NCBI RefSeq assembly: GCF_017310645.1 | Contig: NZ_JAFLRH010000019.1 | Coordinates: 1 to 64,000 of the forward strand | From: Paradesulfitobacterium ferrireducens | GTDB taxonomy: Bacteria; Bacillota; Desulfitobacteriia; Desulfitobacteriales; Desulfitobacteriaceae | DNA: 64,000 bases | Direction of reading: 5' to 3' | Shown: positions 1-8,383 of the stretch, one piece after another | Layout: each line of letters begins with the position of its first letter | Numbering within the stretch: position 1 is the stretch's first letter | Position numbers and translations under genes: made by a program | Notes under the pieces: generated by a model | What the model was told of the DNA's origin: nothing | Seen by the model: the letters and a program-made list of their open reading frames with translations, nothing else | Database searches by the model: none

Positions 1-186
1 TAAACAGATTGTATGGCATAAAGCGAAGTAGCATTTTTAGACTTGGATATACTAAGCCGCATAGCAACAATCCCCTCCAATCCCTTACATTATAACACAT
101 TACGCAAAATTACGCACTAATAATTGAAGAGAATTTGACATTTTTCCAATAAAAAAAGCCCTGTTTTCAAGGCTTGTAGGGATTTC

Positions 187-320
187 TATATAAACGCAAG
201 TGTCAAAGACCCGAGAATATCAACGCCCAGGCAGTGCTGATCCAAATCCAAAACGGGAAGCAAGTAGTAGTTTACCCTGAAAAATATGCCCAAGCGAAGC
301 TGATTTTCCCAATGAAGTAA
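187..320 (+). pseudogene. 3' remnant of a LivK/LivJ-type substrate-binding protein gene
   Basis: Positions 222-320 read as a C-terminal tail (NAQAVLIQIQNGKQVVVYPE, then KYAQAKLIFPMK and a stop) typical of periplasmic branched-chain amino-acid-type binding proteins. Just upstream the coding signal jumps to another frame (SVKDPR at about 199-216), which indicates a frameshift, and nothing recognisable as the body of the protein lies in 1-186. It sits immediately before livHMGF, where the binding-protein gene is normally found. I infer a 5'-deleted, frameshifted relic. The rest of 1-186 is AT-rich and holds no gene that I can support. Confidence 0.6.
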
Positions 321-329
321 CACAATCAA

Positions 330-363
330 ATCCGGGAGCGGGTTGCATAGCCCGCTCCCGGAT
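330..363 (+). other. Strong GC-rich hairpin ahead of livH
   Basis: A perfect 13-bp inverted repeat (ATCCGGGAGCGGG at 330-342, its complement at 351-363) flanks an 8-base loop. No T tract follows, so it is not a canonical terminator. Its position between the binding-protein relic and livH suggests the transcript-stabilising or attenuating hairpin often placed between a binding-protein gene and its permease genes. Confidence 0.6.
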
Positions 364-406
364 CCCACACTTAGCATAAAAAGAACAGAATGAACGGAGG
401 GAAAAG

Positions 407-1291
407 ATGAGTGGCGCGGCCATACTACAGGCAACTGCTGACGGGATTTTGATGGGTGGGGTGTATGCCGTTACGGCCATCGGATTAACACTAATCTTTG
501 GCGTTATGGAAATTGTTAACTTTGCTCATGGAGCTTTAATGATGCTGGGGATGTATGTTACCTACTGGCTGTTTACGTTATTCGGAATTAACCCTTATTT
601 AACAATTCCGGTAAGTATTGCAGTCATGTTTATAATAGGGTGGCTCATGCAGAGGTATTTATTAAATAAAATTATCAATGCACCTCAGCACAATCAGCTG
701 CTCTTAACTTTAGGTGTCATGTTGTTTCTTGAGAATCTTGCCCTTTTTGTATGGTCTCCGGATTTCAGGAGCATCAATGTTCCGGGCCTTGATACCTCAA
801 TTCAGTTGGGGGTTGTGTCTATCAACAAGCCAAAACTACTGGCTTTCGCTTTCGCGCTTATTCTAACGGCGGTTTTATTTATCATTTTACAGAAAACCGT
901 TTTAGGAAAATCTATCCGTGCCACTTCACAGGAACGAGACGGAGCAAGTCTAGTCGGGATTAAAGTAAAAAATATTAATGCGATTGCTTTTGGAATCGGT
1001 ACGGCCTGCGCCGGAGTAGCAGGTTCATTGATTGTTCCGTTTTTCTTCACATCACCGGGAGCCGGTGCGGTATTTCTTCTCCGATCTTTTGTCGTGGCTA
1101 TTCTAGGAGGCCTCGGTAACTTTTGGGGTGCACTGGTCGCCGGTCTGATTGTCGGGTTGGCAGAATCCCTCAGCGGGCTGTTTCTCTCAGGAAGTTGGAA
1201 TGATTTAGTGATCTACGGCATTTTTGTGCTTGTACTTTTGTTAAGACCGACGGGTCTCTTCGGAGGGGGGCGTCTCAGTGGCTCGCACTAA
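407..1291 (+). CDS. livH: Branched-chain-type ABC transporter permease LivH
   Basis: This 294-aa, very hydrophobic protein is an inner-membrane permease of the hydrophobic amino-acid uptake (HAAT) ABC family. The family signature near the N-terminus is present (GLTLIFGVMEIVNFAHGALM, about residues 26-45), as is the late GGLGNFWGALVAG stretch that contacts the ATPase. The ATG follows a good GGAGGGA ribosome site. The 3' end overlaps livM. HAAT systems import branched-chain amino acids, but also urea, amides and aromatic acids, and the following catabolic genes make a non-amino-acid substrate plausible. The binding protein is missing nearby. Confidence 0.9.
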   Translation: MSGAAILQATADGILMGGVYAVTAIGLTLIFGVMEIVNFAHGALMMLGMYVTYWLFTLFGINPYLTIPVSIAVMFIIGWLMQRYLLNKIINAPQHNQLLLTLGVMLFLENLALFVWSPDFRSINVPGLDTSIQLGVVSINKPKLLAFAFALILTAVLFIILQKTVLGKSIRATSQERDGASLVGIKVKNINAIAFGIGTACAGVAGSLIVPFFFTSPGAGAVFLLRSFVVAILGGLGNFWGALVAGLIVGLAESLSGLFLSGSWNDLVIYGIFVLVLLLRPTGLFGGGRLSGSH

Positions 1292-2324
1292 AAAAGGCGG
1301 TTCTGTTGCTAAAAGCAAGGCGATGTTAGGCTGGGCTCTTCCCGTGATAATTATCTTATTGGTATTACCTTGGTTCGTAAACAGCTACTTGCTTAATCTT
1401 TTAATTATGGTAGCTTATGGTGCATATCTGTCCCAGTGTTGGAATGTAATGAGCGGGTACGCTGGGCAATTCTCTTTCGGGCACGCCGCTTTCTTCGGTT
1501 TAGGAGCCTACACTTCATCATTGCTCTTTGTAGATGCCGGGTTTTCCCCTTGGCTGGGGATGATCGCGGGGGCTCTGGTGGCCGGATTAATAGGGTTAAT
1601 TATCGGCTACCTTTCTTTCCGCTATAAACTAAAAGGTCATTACTTCGCGCTTGCAACCTTAGCTTTCGCAGAAATACTACGGGCGATCTTTACCAATACT
1701 CCGTTCTTCAAGGGGGCTATGGGAATACTGATACCCATTTCTTCCAAGTCGACAATGTTTCAATTCAGTAAAAAAGTATATTACTTTTATGTAATTTTCG
1801 CCTTGCTTGTTTTGCTGACAGTTTTGCTGCGCTATATTTCCCGGACCCGTTTAGGCTTGTATTTTGTAGCCATTCGGGAGAATGAAGATGCGGCTGCAGC
1901 GCTGGGTGTGAATGTTTTCCGGTATAAACTGGCTGCTTTGGCCATTAGTGCCTCACTGACTGCACTGGCCGGAACATTTTATGCTCAATATTTTTCCTAC
2001 ATTGATCCTAATTTGGTCTTTGGATCCGAGGTTTCAATCAATGCGATTATTCCCGCCATTATTGGAGGGGTTGGCACAGTTTGGGGGCCTATTCTCGGTT
2101 CACTTGTCCTCACGCCGATTTCTGAGCTTACCGGCACCTTGCTCGCTAATTACAGCGGTATGAACTTGATGGTTTACGGCTTTATTTTAATCATCGTCAT
2201 CATATTCCTTCCTGAAGGGGTAATGGGTTGGATTCAAAATAGACGTACCCAGTATAAGGTCAAGCAGGACAAATCCGCGCTGGCAAGGAAGGAAGGGAAA
2301 ATTCATGAAACTCCTCTCAGCTAA
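1278..2324 (+). CDS. livM: Branched-chain-type ABC transporter permease LivM
   Basis: The 348-aa second permease subunit has about ten hydrophobic segments and the LivM signature [20 protein letters not shown] (about residues 61-80). The [13 protein letters not shown] coupling-helix region is near residue 262. The GTG start at 1278 lies inside the end of livH and follows GGAGGGGGG with about 8 bases spacing, so translation is probably coupled. The 3' end overlaps livG by 20 bp. The C-terminal tail is charged and cytoplasmic. Confidence 0.9.
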   Translation: MARTKKGGSVAKSKAMLGWALPVIIILLVLPWFVNSYLLNLLIMVAYGAYLSQCWNVMSGYAGQFSFGHAAFFGLGAYTSSLLFVDAGFSPWLGMIAGALVAGLIGLIIGYLSFRYKLKGHYFALATLAFAEILRAIFTNTPFFKGAMGILIPISSKSTMFQFSKKVYYFYVIFALLVLLTVLLRYISRTRLGLYFVAIRENEDAAAALGVNVFRYKLAALAISASLTALAGTFYAQYFSYIDPNLVFGSEVSINAIIPAIIGGVGTVWGPILGSLVLTPISELTGTLLANYSGMNLMVYGFILIIVIIFLPEGVMGWIQNRRTQYKVKQDKSALARKEGKIHETPLS

Positions 2325-3039
2325 TCGCCTGACCAAAAAATTTCTGGGTCTGGTGGCTGTTAAAGAAGTTGATTTAATGATCAACCAGGGTGAAATCCTG
2401 GGCTTGATTGGGCCCAACGGAGCCGGCAAGACTACCCTTTTTAATATGCTTTCCGGTTACTACCGGGCCGACGGGGGGCAGGTACTGTTTAAGGGAGAAG
2501 ATATTACAAACCTTGAGTCGCATCAAATATGTAAAAAAGGGTTGGCAAGAACCTTTCAGATCGTAAAACCTTTTGGCAAGCTTTCTGCTTTAGAAAACGT
2601 AATGGTCGGTGCTTTTAACCGCGCCAGAAATTACCCCGAAGCCGCTGAGATTGCTGCACATTATCTGGCATTTGTCGGGTTGGACCACAAAAAAGAAACT
2701 CAGGTCAAAGAACTGACGATTGGTGACCAGCGCAAGCTGGAAATGGCAAGAGCCTTGGCTACCGGTCCACAGCTGTTGCTTTTGGACGAGGTGATGGCCG
2801 GGCTGACTCCGACGGAAGTGAGCATGGTTATGGATTTGGTGCTAAAAGTACGGGAAAACGGGGTTACCGTTCTCATGATCGAGCATATTATGGCGGCTTT
2901 AATGAAACTATCTGACAGGGTTCTGGTCCTTCATCACGGTGAGAAACTGGCTGAAGGAACGCCTGCCGAGATTGTTAAAAATCCAAAGGTTGCGGAGGCC
3001 TACTTAGGGGAGGTGGAGATGCTTGCTAACTATCAATGA
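2305..3039 (+). CDS. livG: Branched-chain-type ABC transporter ATPase LivG
   Basis: This 244-aa ABC ATPase has Walker [11 protein letters not shown] (about residues 36-45), the LivG-type signature [17 protein letters not shown] in place of canonical LSGGQ, and Walker [12 protein letters not shown] followed by the switch histidine in MIEHIM. It energises LivHM together with LivF. Overlaps with livM upstream and livF downstream show a tightly coupled operon. Confidence 0.9.
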   Translation: MKLLSANRLTKKFLGLVAVKEVDLMINQGEILGLIGPNGAGKTTLFNMLSGYYRADGGQVLFKGEDITNLESHQICKKGLARTFQIVKPFGKLSALENVMVGAFNRARNYPEAAEIAAHYLAFVGLDHKKETQVKELTIGDQRKLEMARALATGPQLLLLDEVMAGLTPTEVSMVMDLVLKVRENGVTVLMIEHIMAALMKLSDRVLVLHHGEKLAEGTPAEIVKNPKVAEAYLGEVEMLANYQ

Positions 3040-3727
3040 CCTTTATGTAGGCTACGGTGATACTTTAGTCGTACAAGGTGTGTCGCTGGATGTAGCAGAA
3101 AGCGAACTGGTTTCCTTGGTTGGAGCCAACGGTGTAGGCAAAACCACTCTGCTCAAAACAATCTCCGGCTTGGTGCGAGCGAAATCAGGTGAAATTCTTT
3201 TTATGGGAGAAAACATTACCCGTTTGGCACCTGACGAAATTGTTGCCAGAGGTTTAATTCAGGTTGCGGAGGGCAGGAAGCTTTTTCCGGCCATGACAGT
3301 TTTGGAAAACTTAGAATTAGGTGCTTATACAAAAGAGGCTCATAAACAGAAAAAGCGAAACTTTGAACTGGTTTTTGAAATGCTCCCTGATCTTAAAACC
3401 AAGGCCCGTAACATGGCCGGCACCTTAAGCGGGGGGCAGCAGCAGATGCTGGCCATCGGAAGAGGACTCATGTCCGCCCCCAAGCTATTGATTCTGGATG
3501 AACCTTCAATCGGTTTATCTCCTTTATTAACACAAACAATGTTCGAGATTATCGGCAAAATCAAGGAGCAAGGGGTTACGTTGATGCTTGTAGAACAAAA
3601 CGTGCATCACGCTTTGGGGATGGCGGACCGGGGGTATGTGATTGAACAAGGCCGGATTGTTCTCAGCGGCCCTGCTATGAAACTACTGCATGATGAACAT
3701 CTAAAGAAAGCTTACTTAGGAATGTAA
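3023..3727 (+). CDS. livF: Branched-chain-type ABC transporter ATPase LivF
   Basis: This 234-aa second ATPase of the transporter has Walker A GANGVGKTTL (about residues 34-43), signature LSGGQQQMLAIGRGL, and Walker B LLILDEPSIGLSP. The TTG start at 3023 lies inside the last codons of livG behind a GGGGAGGTGGAG ribosome site. The gene is followed after 10 bp by the lyase at 3738, so transport and catabolism appear cotranscribed. Confidence 0.9.
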   Translation: MLTINDLYVGYGDTLVVQGVSLDVAESELVSLVGANGVGKTTLLKTISGLVRAKSGEILFMGENITRLAPDEIVARGLIQVAEGRKLFPAMTVLENLELGAYTKEAHKQKKRNFELVFEMLPDLKTKARNMAGTLSGGQQQMLAIGRGLMSAPKLLILDEPSIGLSPLLTQTMFEIIGKIKEQGVTLMLVEQNVHHALGMADRGYVIEQGRIVLSGPAMKLLHDEHLKKAYLGM

Positions 3728-3737
3728 GGGGATACGT

Positions 3738-4595
3738 ATGCGAACAACAACCCAACTGCGCCAATTGCTGCTAGCAGGCGAATTAATCGTAGCCCCTGGT
3801 GCTGCCGATGCACTTGTCGCCAGAATCATTGAGCAGGCCGGGTTTCCTGCCCTTTACTTGACGGGTGCAGGAGTTGCCTATACGACGGTGGGGCCGGATC
3901 TTGGCCTGCTCGGCATGAGCGAAATGGTGAACAGGCTGGAATATATCTGTGAGGCGGTCAGGGTGCCGGTTATTGCTGATGGAGACACCGGCTATGGCAA
4001 TGCCCTTAATGTCATCCGCACAGTCAAGGCGTATGAAAAAGCCGGGGCGGCTGCTATTCAACTGGAAGACCAGGTAATGCCCAAAAAATGCGGCCATTTG
4101 GCAGGTAAACAACTTATCGAAGCAAGTGAAATGGTCCATAAGATAAAAGCTGCAGTCGATGCACGTCTCGACTCGGATTTCGTGATCGTGGCGCGAACGG
4201 ATGCACGGGCGGTGCTGGGACTGAATGCGGCAATCGAGCGCGCCCAACTTTACCTAGAGGCCGGGGCGGATGTTATTTTTGTTGAGGCACCGGAGTCTAT
4301 TGAGGAAATGAAAGAGATTAACTGCCGGCTCAATGCCCCGACTTTAGCCAATATGGTTGAGGGGGGCAAGACACCGCTGTTGCCTAATCAGAAGTTGAAG
4401 GAAATCGGGTACAACATCGTGATTTATCCGAATTCCGCGATTAGAGTGATGACGAAAGCAGTTAGCCGGCTTATGGACGCCTTAAAAGAATCCGGTACAA
4501 CTCAGGGACAACTAGATCAAATGTTTTTATTTAATCAAGTAAATAACATTATAGGGTTAGACCGGTGGAAAGAACTGGAGAAGAAGTATCAATAA
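3738..4595 (+). CDS. Isocitrate lyase/PEP mutase family lyase (2,3-dimethylmalate or methylisocitrate lyase-like)
   Basis: This 285-aa protein belongs to the ICL/PEP-mutase TIM-barrel superfamily, which cleaves 2-hydroxy-di/tricarboxylates to pyruvate or glyoxylate plus a second acid. Metal/substrate residues appear in ADGDTGYGN (about residues 80-88) and QLED (108-111), and the catalytic-loop motif KKCGH (116-120, Cys118) is typical of true lyases rather than PEP mutase. Coupling to an aconitase-type two-subunit hydro-lyase downstream matches the dimethylmaleate hydratase/dimethylmalate lyase pair of nicotinate fermenters. Methylisocitrate or another 2-methylmalate-type substrate is equally possible from sequence alone. 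Confidence 0.85.
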   Translation: MRTTTQLRQLLLAGELIVAPGAADALVARIIEQAGFPALYLTGAGVAYTTVGPDLGLLGMSEMVNRLEYICEAVRVPVIADGDTGYGNALNVIRTVKAYEKAGAAAIQLEDQVMPKKCGHLAGKQLIEASEMVHKIKAAVDARLDSDFVIVARTDARAVLGLNAAIERAQLYLEAGADVIFVEAPESIEEMKEINCRLNAPTLANMVEGGKTPLLPNQKLKEIGYNIVIYPNSAIRVMTKAVSRLMDALKESGTTQGQLDQMFLFNQVNNIIGLDRWKELEKKYQ

Positions 4596-4652
4596 TAACC
4601 GTAAGAGTCGAAGAAAAGTCAGGGTAATTAAATATGCAAAGGGGAAGGGAGA

Positions 4653-5912
4653 ATGGGCTTAACAATAACGGAAAAAATCATGGCCCGGGCCAGCGGCAGG
4701 GAGACAGTACGTCCGGGTGAACTGGTCTGGGTTAATGTGGATATGGCCATGATGCAAGATTCCGGGGGGCCAAGGAGGATAGCCAATCATCTCGAGCACC
4801 TGAATGCATCGGTTTGGAATCCCGATAATATTACGATCGTCTCAGATCATTTCGTTCCGCCCAGTAACGAAACGGAGGCTCGTATTCAGGCCATAACCAG
4901 GGCATGGGTAAAAAAATACGGTATTAAGAAATTCCATGAGTTTGAAGGAATCTGTCATATTGTACCGATAGAAAAGGGTTATGTAAGGCCGGGAATTTTG
5001 ATGGTGGGCGGAGACTCACATAGCTGCACCGGAGGAGCCATGGGCGCGATGGTGGTGGCTCTAGGTTCCACGGATATGCTGGGTGTTGTTGTAACCGGGA
5101 AAACTTGGCTGCGTGTTCCTGAAACAATCAAAATCGTATGGGAAGGCAAATTGCCTCCGGGGACATATGCCAAAGATATGGTTCTGGCCAATCTTAAGCA
5201 GCTCGGAACTGCCGGAGCAACCTACAAAGTGCTTGAATTTACCGGAGATACAGTTAGAAATCTGCCCCTTGATGAGAGAATTATTCTGACGAATATGTCG
5301 ATCGAAATGGGTGCCAAGACCGGAATCATTGAGCCTGACGAGACAGTGCTCAAATATATGGAAGAAAAAAAAGTTGAGTTTAACCCGGTTTACAGCGATC
5401 CGGATGCGGAGTACAGTCGAATTCTTGTATGCGAGGCGGAAGAGCTTGAACCTTTGGTTGCCTGCCCTCATAGTCCGGATAATGTGGCGGCTGCGGCTTC
5501 ACTCAGTGGAGTTTCTGTTGATCAAGCTTATATCGGAGGTTGCACCGGAGGCAAATATCACGATCTGGCGACGGCTGCAGGCATTCTCAAAGGGCAGAAG
5601 GTTGCGGCGGGCACAAGATTATTAGTCGCACCGGCTTCACAGAAAGTTTTGCAGCGGGCTTTAGCCGACGGAGTTCTGGAAACTCTGCTAAACGCCGGGG
5701 CAACCCTGTTGCCTCCTGCCTGCGGACCATGTGGGGGCCTAAGCATGGGTGTATTAAGCGACGGAGAGCGTTGTATTTCTTCAACAAACCGCAACTTCCG
5801 CGGACGGATGGGAAGCAGTGATTCCGAAGTCTACCTGGGATCAGCCGCTACAGTGGCTGCGTCTTCGGTGACTGGCCGTATTACTGATCCGAGGGAGTTC
5901 ATAAGGAGCTGA
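4653..5912 (+). CDS. Aconitase-family hydro-lyase, large subunit (DmdA/LeuC-like)
   Basis: This 419-aa protein has the length of the short LeuC/homoaconitase/dimethylmaleate hydratase large subunits. It carries the three [4Fe-4S] ligands expected: Cys297 in GGCTGG and Cys357/Cys360 in PPACGPCGG. GGDSHSCTGGAMGA (about residues 118-131) and NRNFRGRMG near the C-terminus are family substrate-site motifs. The first cluster motif reads CTGG where most family members have CTNG/CTNS. The small subunit follows after 5 bp. Likely role: reversible (de)hydration of a substituted maleate/malate that feeds the lyase encoded upstream. leuABC-type neighbours are absent, which argues against leucine synthesis. 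Confidence 0.87.
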   Translation: MGLTITEKIMARASGRETVRPGELVWVNVDMAMMQDSGGPRRIANHLEHLNASVWNPDNITIVSDHFVPPSNETEARIQAITRAWVKKYGIKKFHEFEGICHIVPIEKGYVRPGILMVGGDSHSCTGGAMGAMVVALGSTDMLGVVVTGKTWLRVPETIKIVWEGKLPPGTYAKDMVLANLKQLGTAGATYKVLEFTGDTVRNLPLDERIILTNMSIEMGAKTGIIEPDETVLKYMEEKKVEFNPVYSDPDAEYSRILVCEAEELEPLVACPHSPDNVAAAASLSGVSVDQAYIGGCTGGKYHDLATAAGILKGQKVAAGTRLLVAPASQKVLQRALADGVLETLLNAGATLLPPACGPCGGLSMGVLSDGERCISSTNRNFRGRMGSSDSEVYLGSAATVAASSVTGRITDPREFIRS

Positions 5913-5917
5913 ACGAG

Positions 5918-6412
5918 ATGGAGACAATTAGGGGCAGGGTCTGGAAATTTGGAGACGATGTCAATACGGATGTCATAGCTCCTGGAAAATATCTTAAATT
6001 GCCGAATGACGAGATGGCCAAGCATGTCTTTGAAGGAATCGATCCGGAACTGCCGGAAAAGATCAAACCCGGAGACATTGTTGTCGGAGGCGCAAATTTC
6101 GGCTCCGGATCAAGCCGGGAAAGTGCTCCGGCTGCAATTAAGTATGCCGGAGTGAGTGCCGTAGTAGCTGTGTTTTTTGCCCGAATTTTCTTCCGGAATG
6201 CCATTAATTTGGGGCTGCCCGTATTGGAATGCCCCGAGTCTGATAAGATCCAGCAGGGTGACGAATTAGAGATCGATTTGGTCAACGGGACTATCCGCAA
6301 TCTTACCCGGGGTGAAGTTTACCAGGCAAGCCGCTTGCCCGAACACATTCAGGAGTTGATCAAAGTAGGCGGGCTAGTTCCGCACCTTGAACAAGAACTG
6401 GAGGATAGGTAA
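5918..6412 (+). CDS. Aconitase-family hydro-lyase, small subunit (DmdB/LeuD-like)
   Basis: This 164-aa swivel-domain subunit has GDDVNTDVIAPGKYL (about residues 11-25) and the substrate-binding loop GANFGSGSSRESAP, a variant of the usual GxNFGxGSSREHA. The LeuD-type residues after it (FFARIFFRNAINLGLP) are intact. It partners the 419-aa large subunit. Its stop codon overlaps the etfA start (TAATG), so the genes are translationally coupled. Confidence 0.87.
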   Translation: METIRGRVWKFGDDVNTDVIAPGKYLKLPNDEMAKHVFEGIDPELPEKIKPGDIVVGGANFGSGSSRESAPAAIKYAGVSAVVAVFFARIFFRNAINLGLPVLECPESDKIQQGDELEIDLVNGTIRNLTRGEVYQASRLPEHIQELIKVGGLVPHLEQELEDR

Positions 6413-7398
6413 TGCAGATCTGGGTTGTAGTAGAAGGGGATGACCATGGTCTGCGCGAAAGTTCACGAGAGGTTCTGACCGCAGCAACCACTGTTGCCGG
6501 AGGGGTTCTTGCAGCTGCTGTTGTACTGGCGCCGGATAAGGAAAATTTAGTTCAAGAAGTCATGGAATTTGGTCCGCAAACAATTTATCTTCACGAAGAG
6601 GGGTCACCCAGTGTGACAGGAGAAGATTATGCGGAGTTTCTAGGTGAATTGATTGAACGCGAAAGACCCGGGCTAGTGCTCGCGGCCGAAACTCAGTTTG
6701 GGAAGGGACTTCTATCTAGAACCGCCCTGCAATACCGGATGCCCATTTTTCCTGATTGCCTCGGTATTTCTCAAGGGCCGGAGAGCCTGCTCTTTGAACG
6801 TCTCTGGTATGGGGAACGCGTAAGTGCTTTGCTCACATCCGCAGCGGAACGACCGGTTTTGGCTACTTGGCGTGAAGGTATAGTAAATGTTAAGAAGTGT
6901 CCGGGGCTGAACAGTACGGTGCAGAAGGTACGTCCACAGGTTCAAACACTAAACTTAACTCGTTTTCTGGAAGAAGTAAAAGCTGATCCCCTAACGGTGG
7001 ATCTGAGTGAAGCAGAAGTTATTGTTGCCGGTGGTGGGGGTATGGGTTCAGCAGCAGGTTTTCAGCTGATTCAAGAACTTGCTGAACTGATCGGCGCGGC
7101 TGTCGGTGGATCCAGGGTGGCCCGTGACAATGGTTGGATTCCCCTGAAGCGGCAGATCGGGCAAACCGGGAAGACTGTGGCTCCCAGGTTGATTATTTCC
7201 TGCGGAATCTCAGGTGCAACCCAACATACTTTCGGCATGCGCGATGCGAAGAAAATAATTGCTATCAATAAAGATAAGAATGCGCCCATATTCAAGATTG
7301 CCGATGCCGGGATCGTTGGGGATGTGCATGAGGTATTGCCGGAATTAATTAAGCGGATAAAGGAGGGCAAGCAGAATGCCAGGCCGGTGGGAGCATGA
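6412..7398 (+). CDS. etfA: Electron transfer flavoprotein alpha subunit
   Basis: This 328-aa protein has the EtfA C-terminal FAD-binding domain: GGSRVARDNGWIPLKRQIGQ and the ISGATQH region followed by AINKDKNAPIFKIADAGIVG. EtfAB heterodimers carry electrons from flavin dehydrogenases to the membrane quinone reductase. Here the candidate donors are the flavoproteins at 8384 and 11980 and the acceptor is the HdrD-like protein at 14340. The gene order (alpha before beta) is the reverse of many etf operons. The 3' end overlaps the beta subunit. Confidence 0.88.
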   Translation: MQIWVVVEGDDHGLRESSREVLTAATTVAGGVLAAAVVLAPDKENLVQEVMEFGPQTIYLHEEGSPSVTGEDYAEFLGELIERERPGLVLAAETQFGKGLLSRTALQYRMPIFPDCLGISQGPESLLFERLWYGERVSALLTSAAERPVLATWREGIVNVKKCPGLNSTVQKVRPQVQTLNLTRFLEEVKADPLTVDLSEAEVIVAGGGGMGSAAGFQLIQELAELIGAAVGGSRVARDNGWIPLKRQIGQTGKTVAPRLIISCGISGATQHTFGMRDAKKIIAINKDKNAPIFKIADAGIVGDVHEVLPELIKRIKEGKQNARPVGA

Positions 7399-8269
7399 TC
7401 TGGAAATCGCGGTCCCGGTCGGCTTCTGGCCGCACCGGGCAGGCCCCCTTACCATTGAAAATGGATGTCTCTCGGAAAAGACGGAAATCGTTTATGATTT
7501 AGGTCATTTAGACCACTATGCCTTGGAAGAGGCTCTTAAGTGGAAAGACCGATGGGGAGTAAAGGTTACGGTTGTGTCAGTCGGTCCTGAGACGCACGAA
7601 GAAGGGATGCGCCAGGCGCTAAGCCTGGGAGCCGATGAGGCTGTGCGCCTTTGGGATGAGAGTTTGGAAAGTTTTTTTCCGTCAGCAGCTGCCGTGAAAG
7701 CCCGGATGCTGGCGGCCTGGATTTCAGAGCGTGGTTGCCTGTTGGTTTTATGCGGGGACAAATCAAGTGGCAGCGGATCAGGAATGGTTGGGAGGTATCT
7801 GGCCCACTTTCTGGCCAGACCCAATTTGGTAAGCGTCATTCAAATAGACCCTTTGAGCGAATCCAAGTTAAAAGTAACGTGCAGAGGGGAAAAAGGCAGC
7901 AGGCTGATATACGAGTGCCCAATTCCCGTCGTGCTGTCTGTCGGCAGAGGTTCAGAAACGCGCTATCCCACCCTTCCGGGACGGTTGGCAGCCCGCCAAG
8001 CGGAAATTCCGGTTTTTAATTTAGCCCAGCTTCAGGTTGAACCGGCTGAGATTGGGGTGCTGGCTTCCTATGCACGCACAGCCCGCCTCGCACCGGCGCG
8101 CCTCAAACCGAAGAAAATCTTAACGCCGGACAGTTCGATGTCAGCTTCAGACAGAATGAAAATGATTCTCTCCGGCGGAGTTAAGAAAAAAAAGGGCAAT
8201 GTGGCTGAAGGCAGCCAAGGTGGGGCAGCTCAAATCTACGATTTGCTTCGTCAAGAGGGGCTAGTATAG
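7376..8269 (+). CDS. etfB: Electron transfer flavoprotein beta subunit
   Basis: This 297-aa protein has EtfB features: a LDHYALEEALKWKDRWG helix, KVTVVSVGP, and the ALSLGADEAVRL motif of the nucleotide-binding fold. The N-terminal approximately 20 residues (MPGRWEHDLEIAVPVGFWPH) differ from the usual start, and the length is somewhat greater than the common approximately 260 aa. ATG 7376 overlaps the end of etfA by 23 bp. A linker of about 115 bp with no evident terminator separates it from the flavoprotein gene at 8384. Confidence 0.85.
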   Translation: MPGRWEHDLEIAVPVGFWPHRAGPLTIENGCLSEKTEIVYDLGHLDHYALEEALKWKDRWGVKVTVVSVGPETHEEGMRQALSLGADEAVRLWDESLESFFPSAAAVKARMLAAWISERGCLLVLCGDKSSGSGSGMVGRYLAHFLARPNLVSVIQIDPLSESKLKVTCRGEKGSRLIYECPIPVVLSVGRGSETRYPTLPGRLAARQAEIPVFNLAQLQVEPAEIGVLASYARTARLAPARLKPKKILTPDSSMSASDRMKMILSGGVKKKKGNVAEGSQGGAAQIYDLLRQEGLV

Positions 8270-8383
8270 AGTTTTTTTAAGGCAGTGTTGAAAAATCAAG
8301 GGATGTTTCAGAACGTTGTTGCCATGGATGGAACGATTAGGATGAATTCCATTTGAAATCTTGAATGGATGGGAGGGAAGCTT

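Noticed and set aside
156-175. Possible terminator AAGCC/GGCTT near the window start
   Set aside because: Only five base pairs and no T tract after it.
4653-6412. Leucine biosynthetic LeuCD
   Set aside because: No leuA/leuB neighbours, catabolic operon context, and variant cluster motif.
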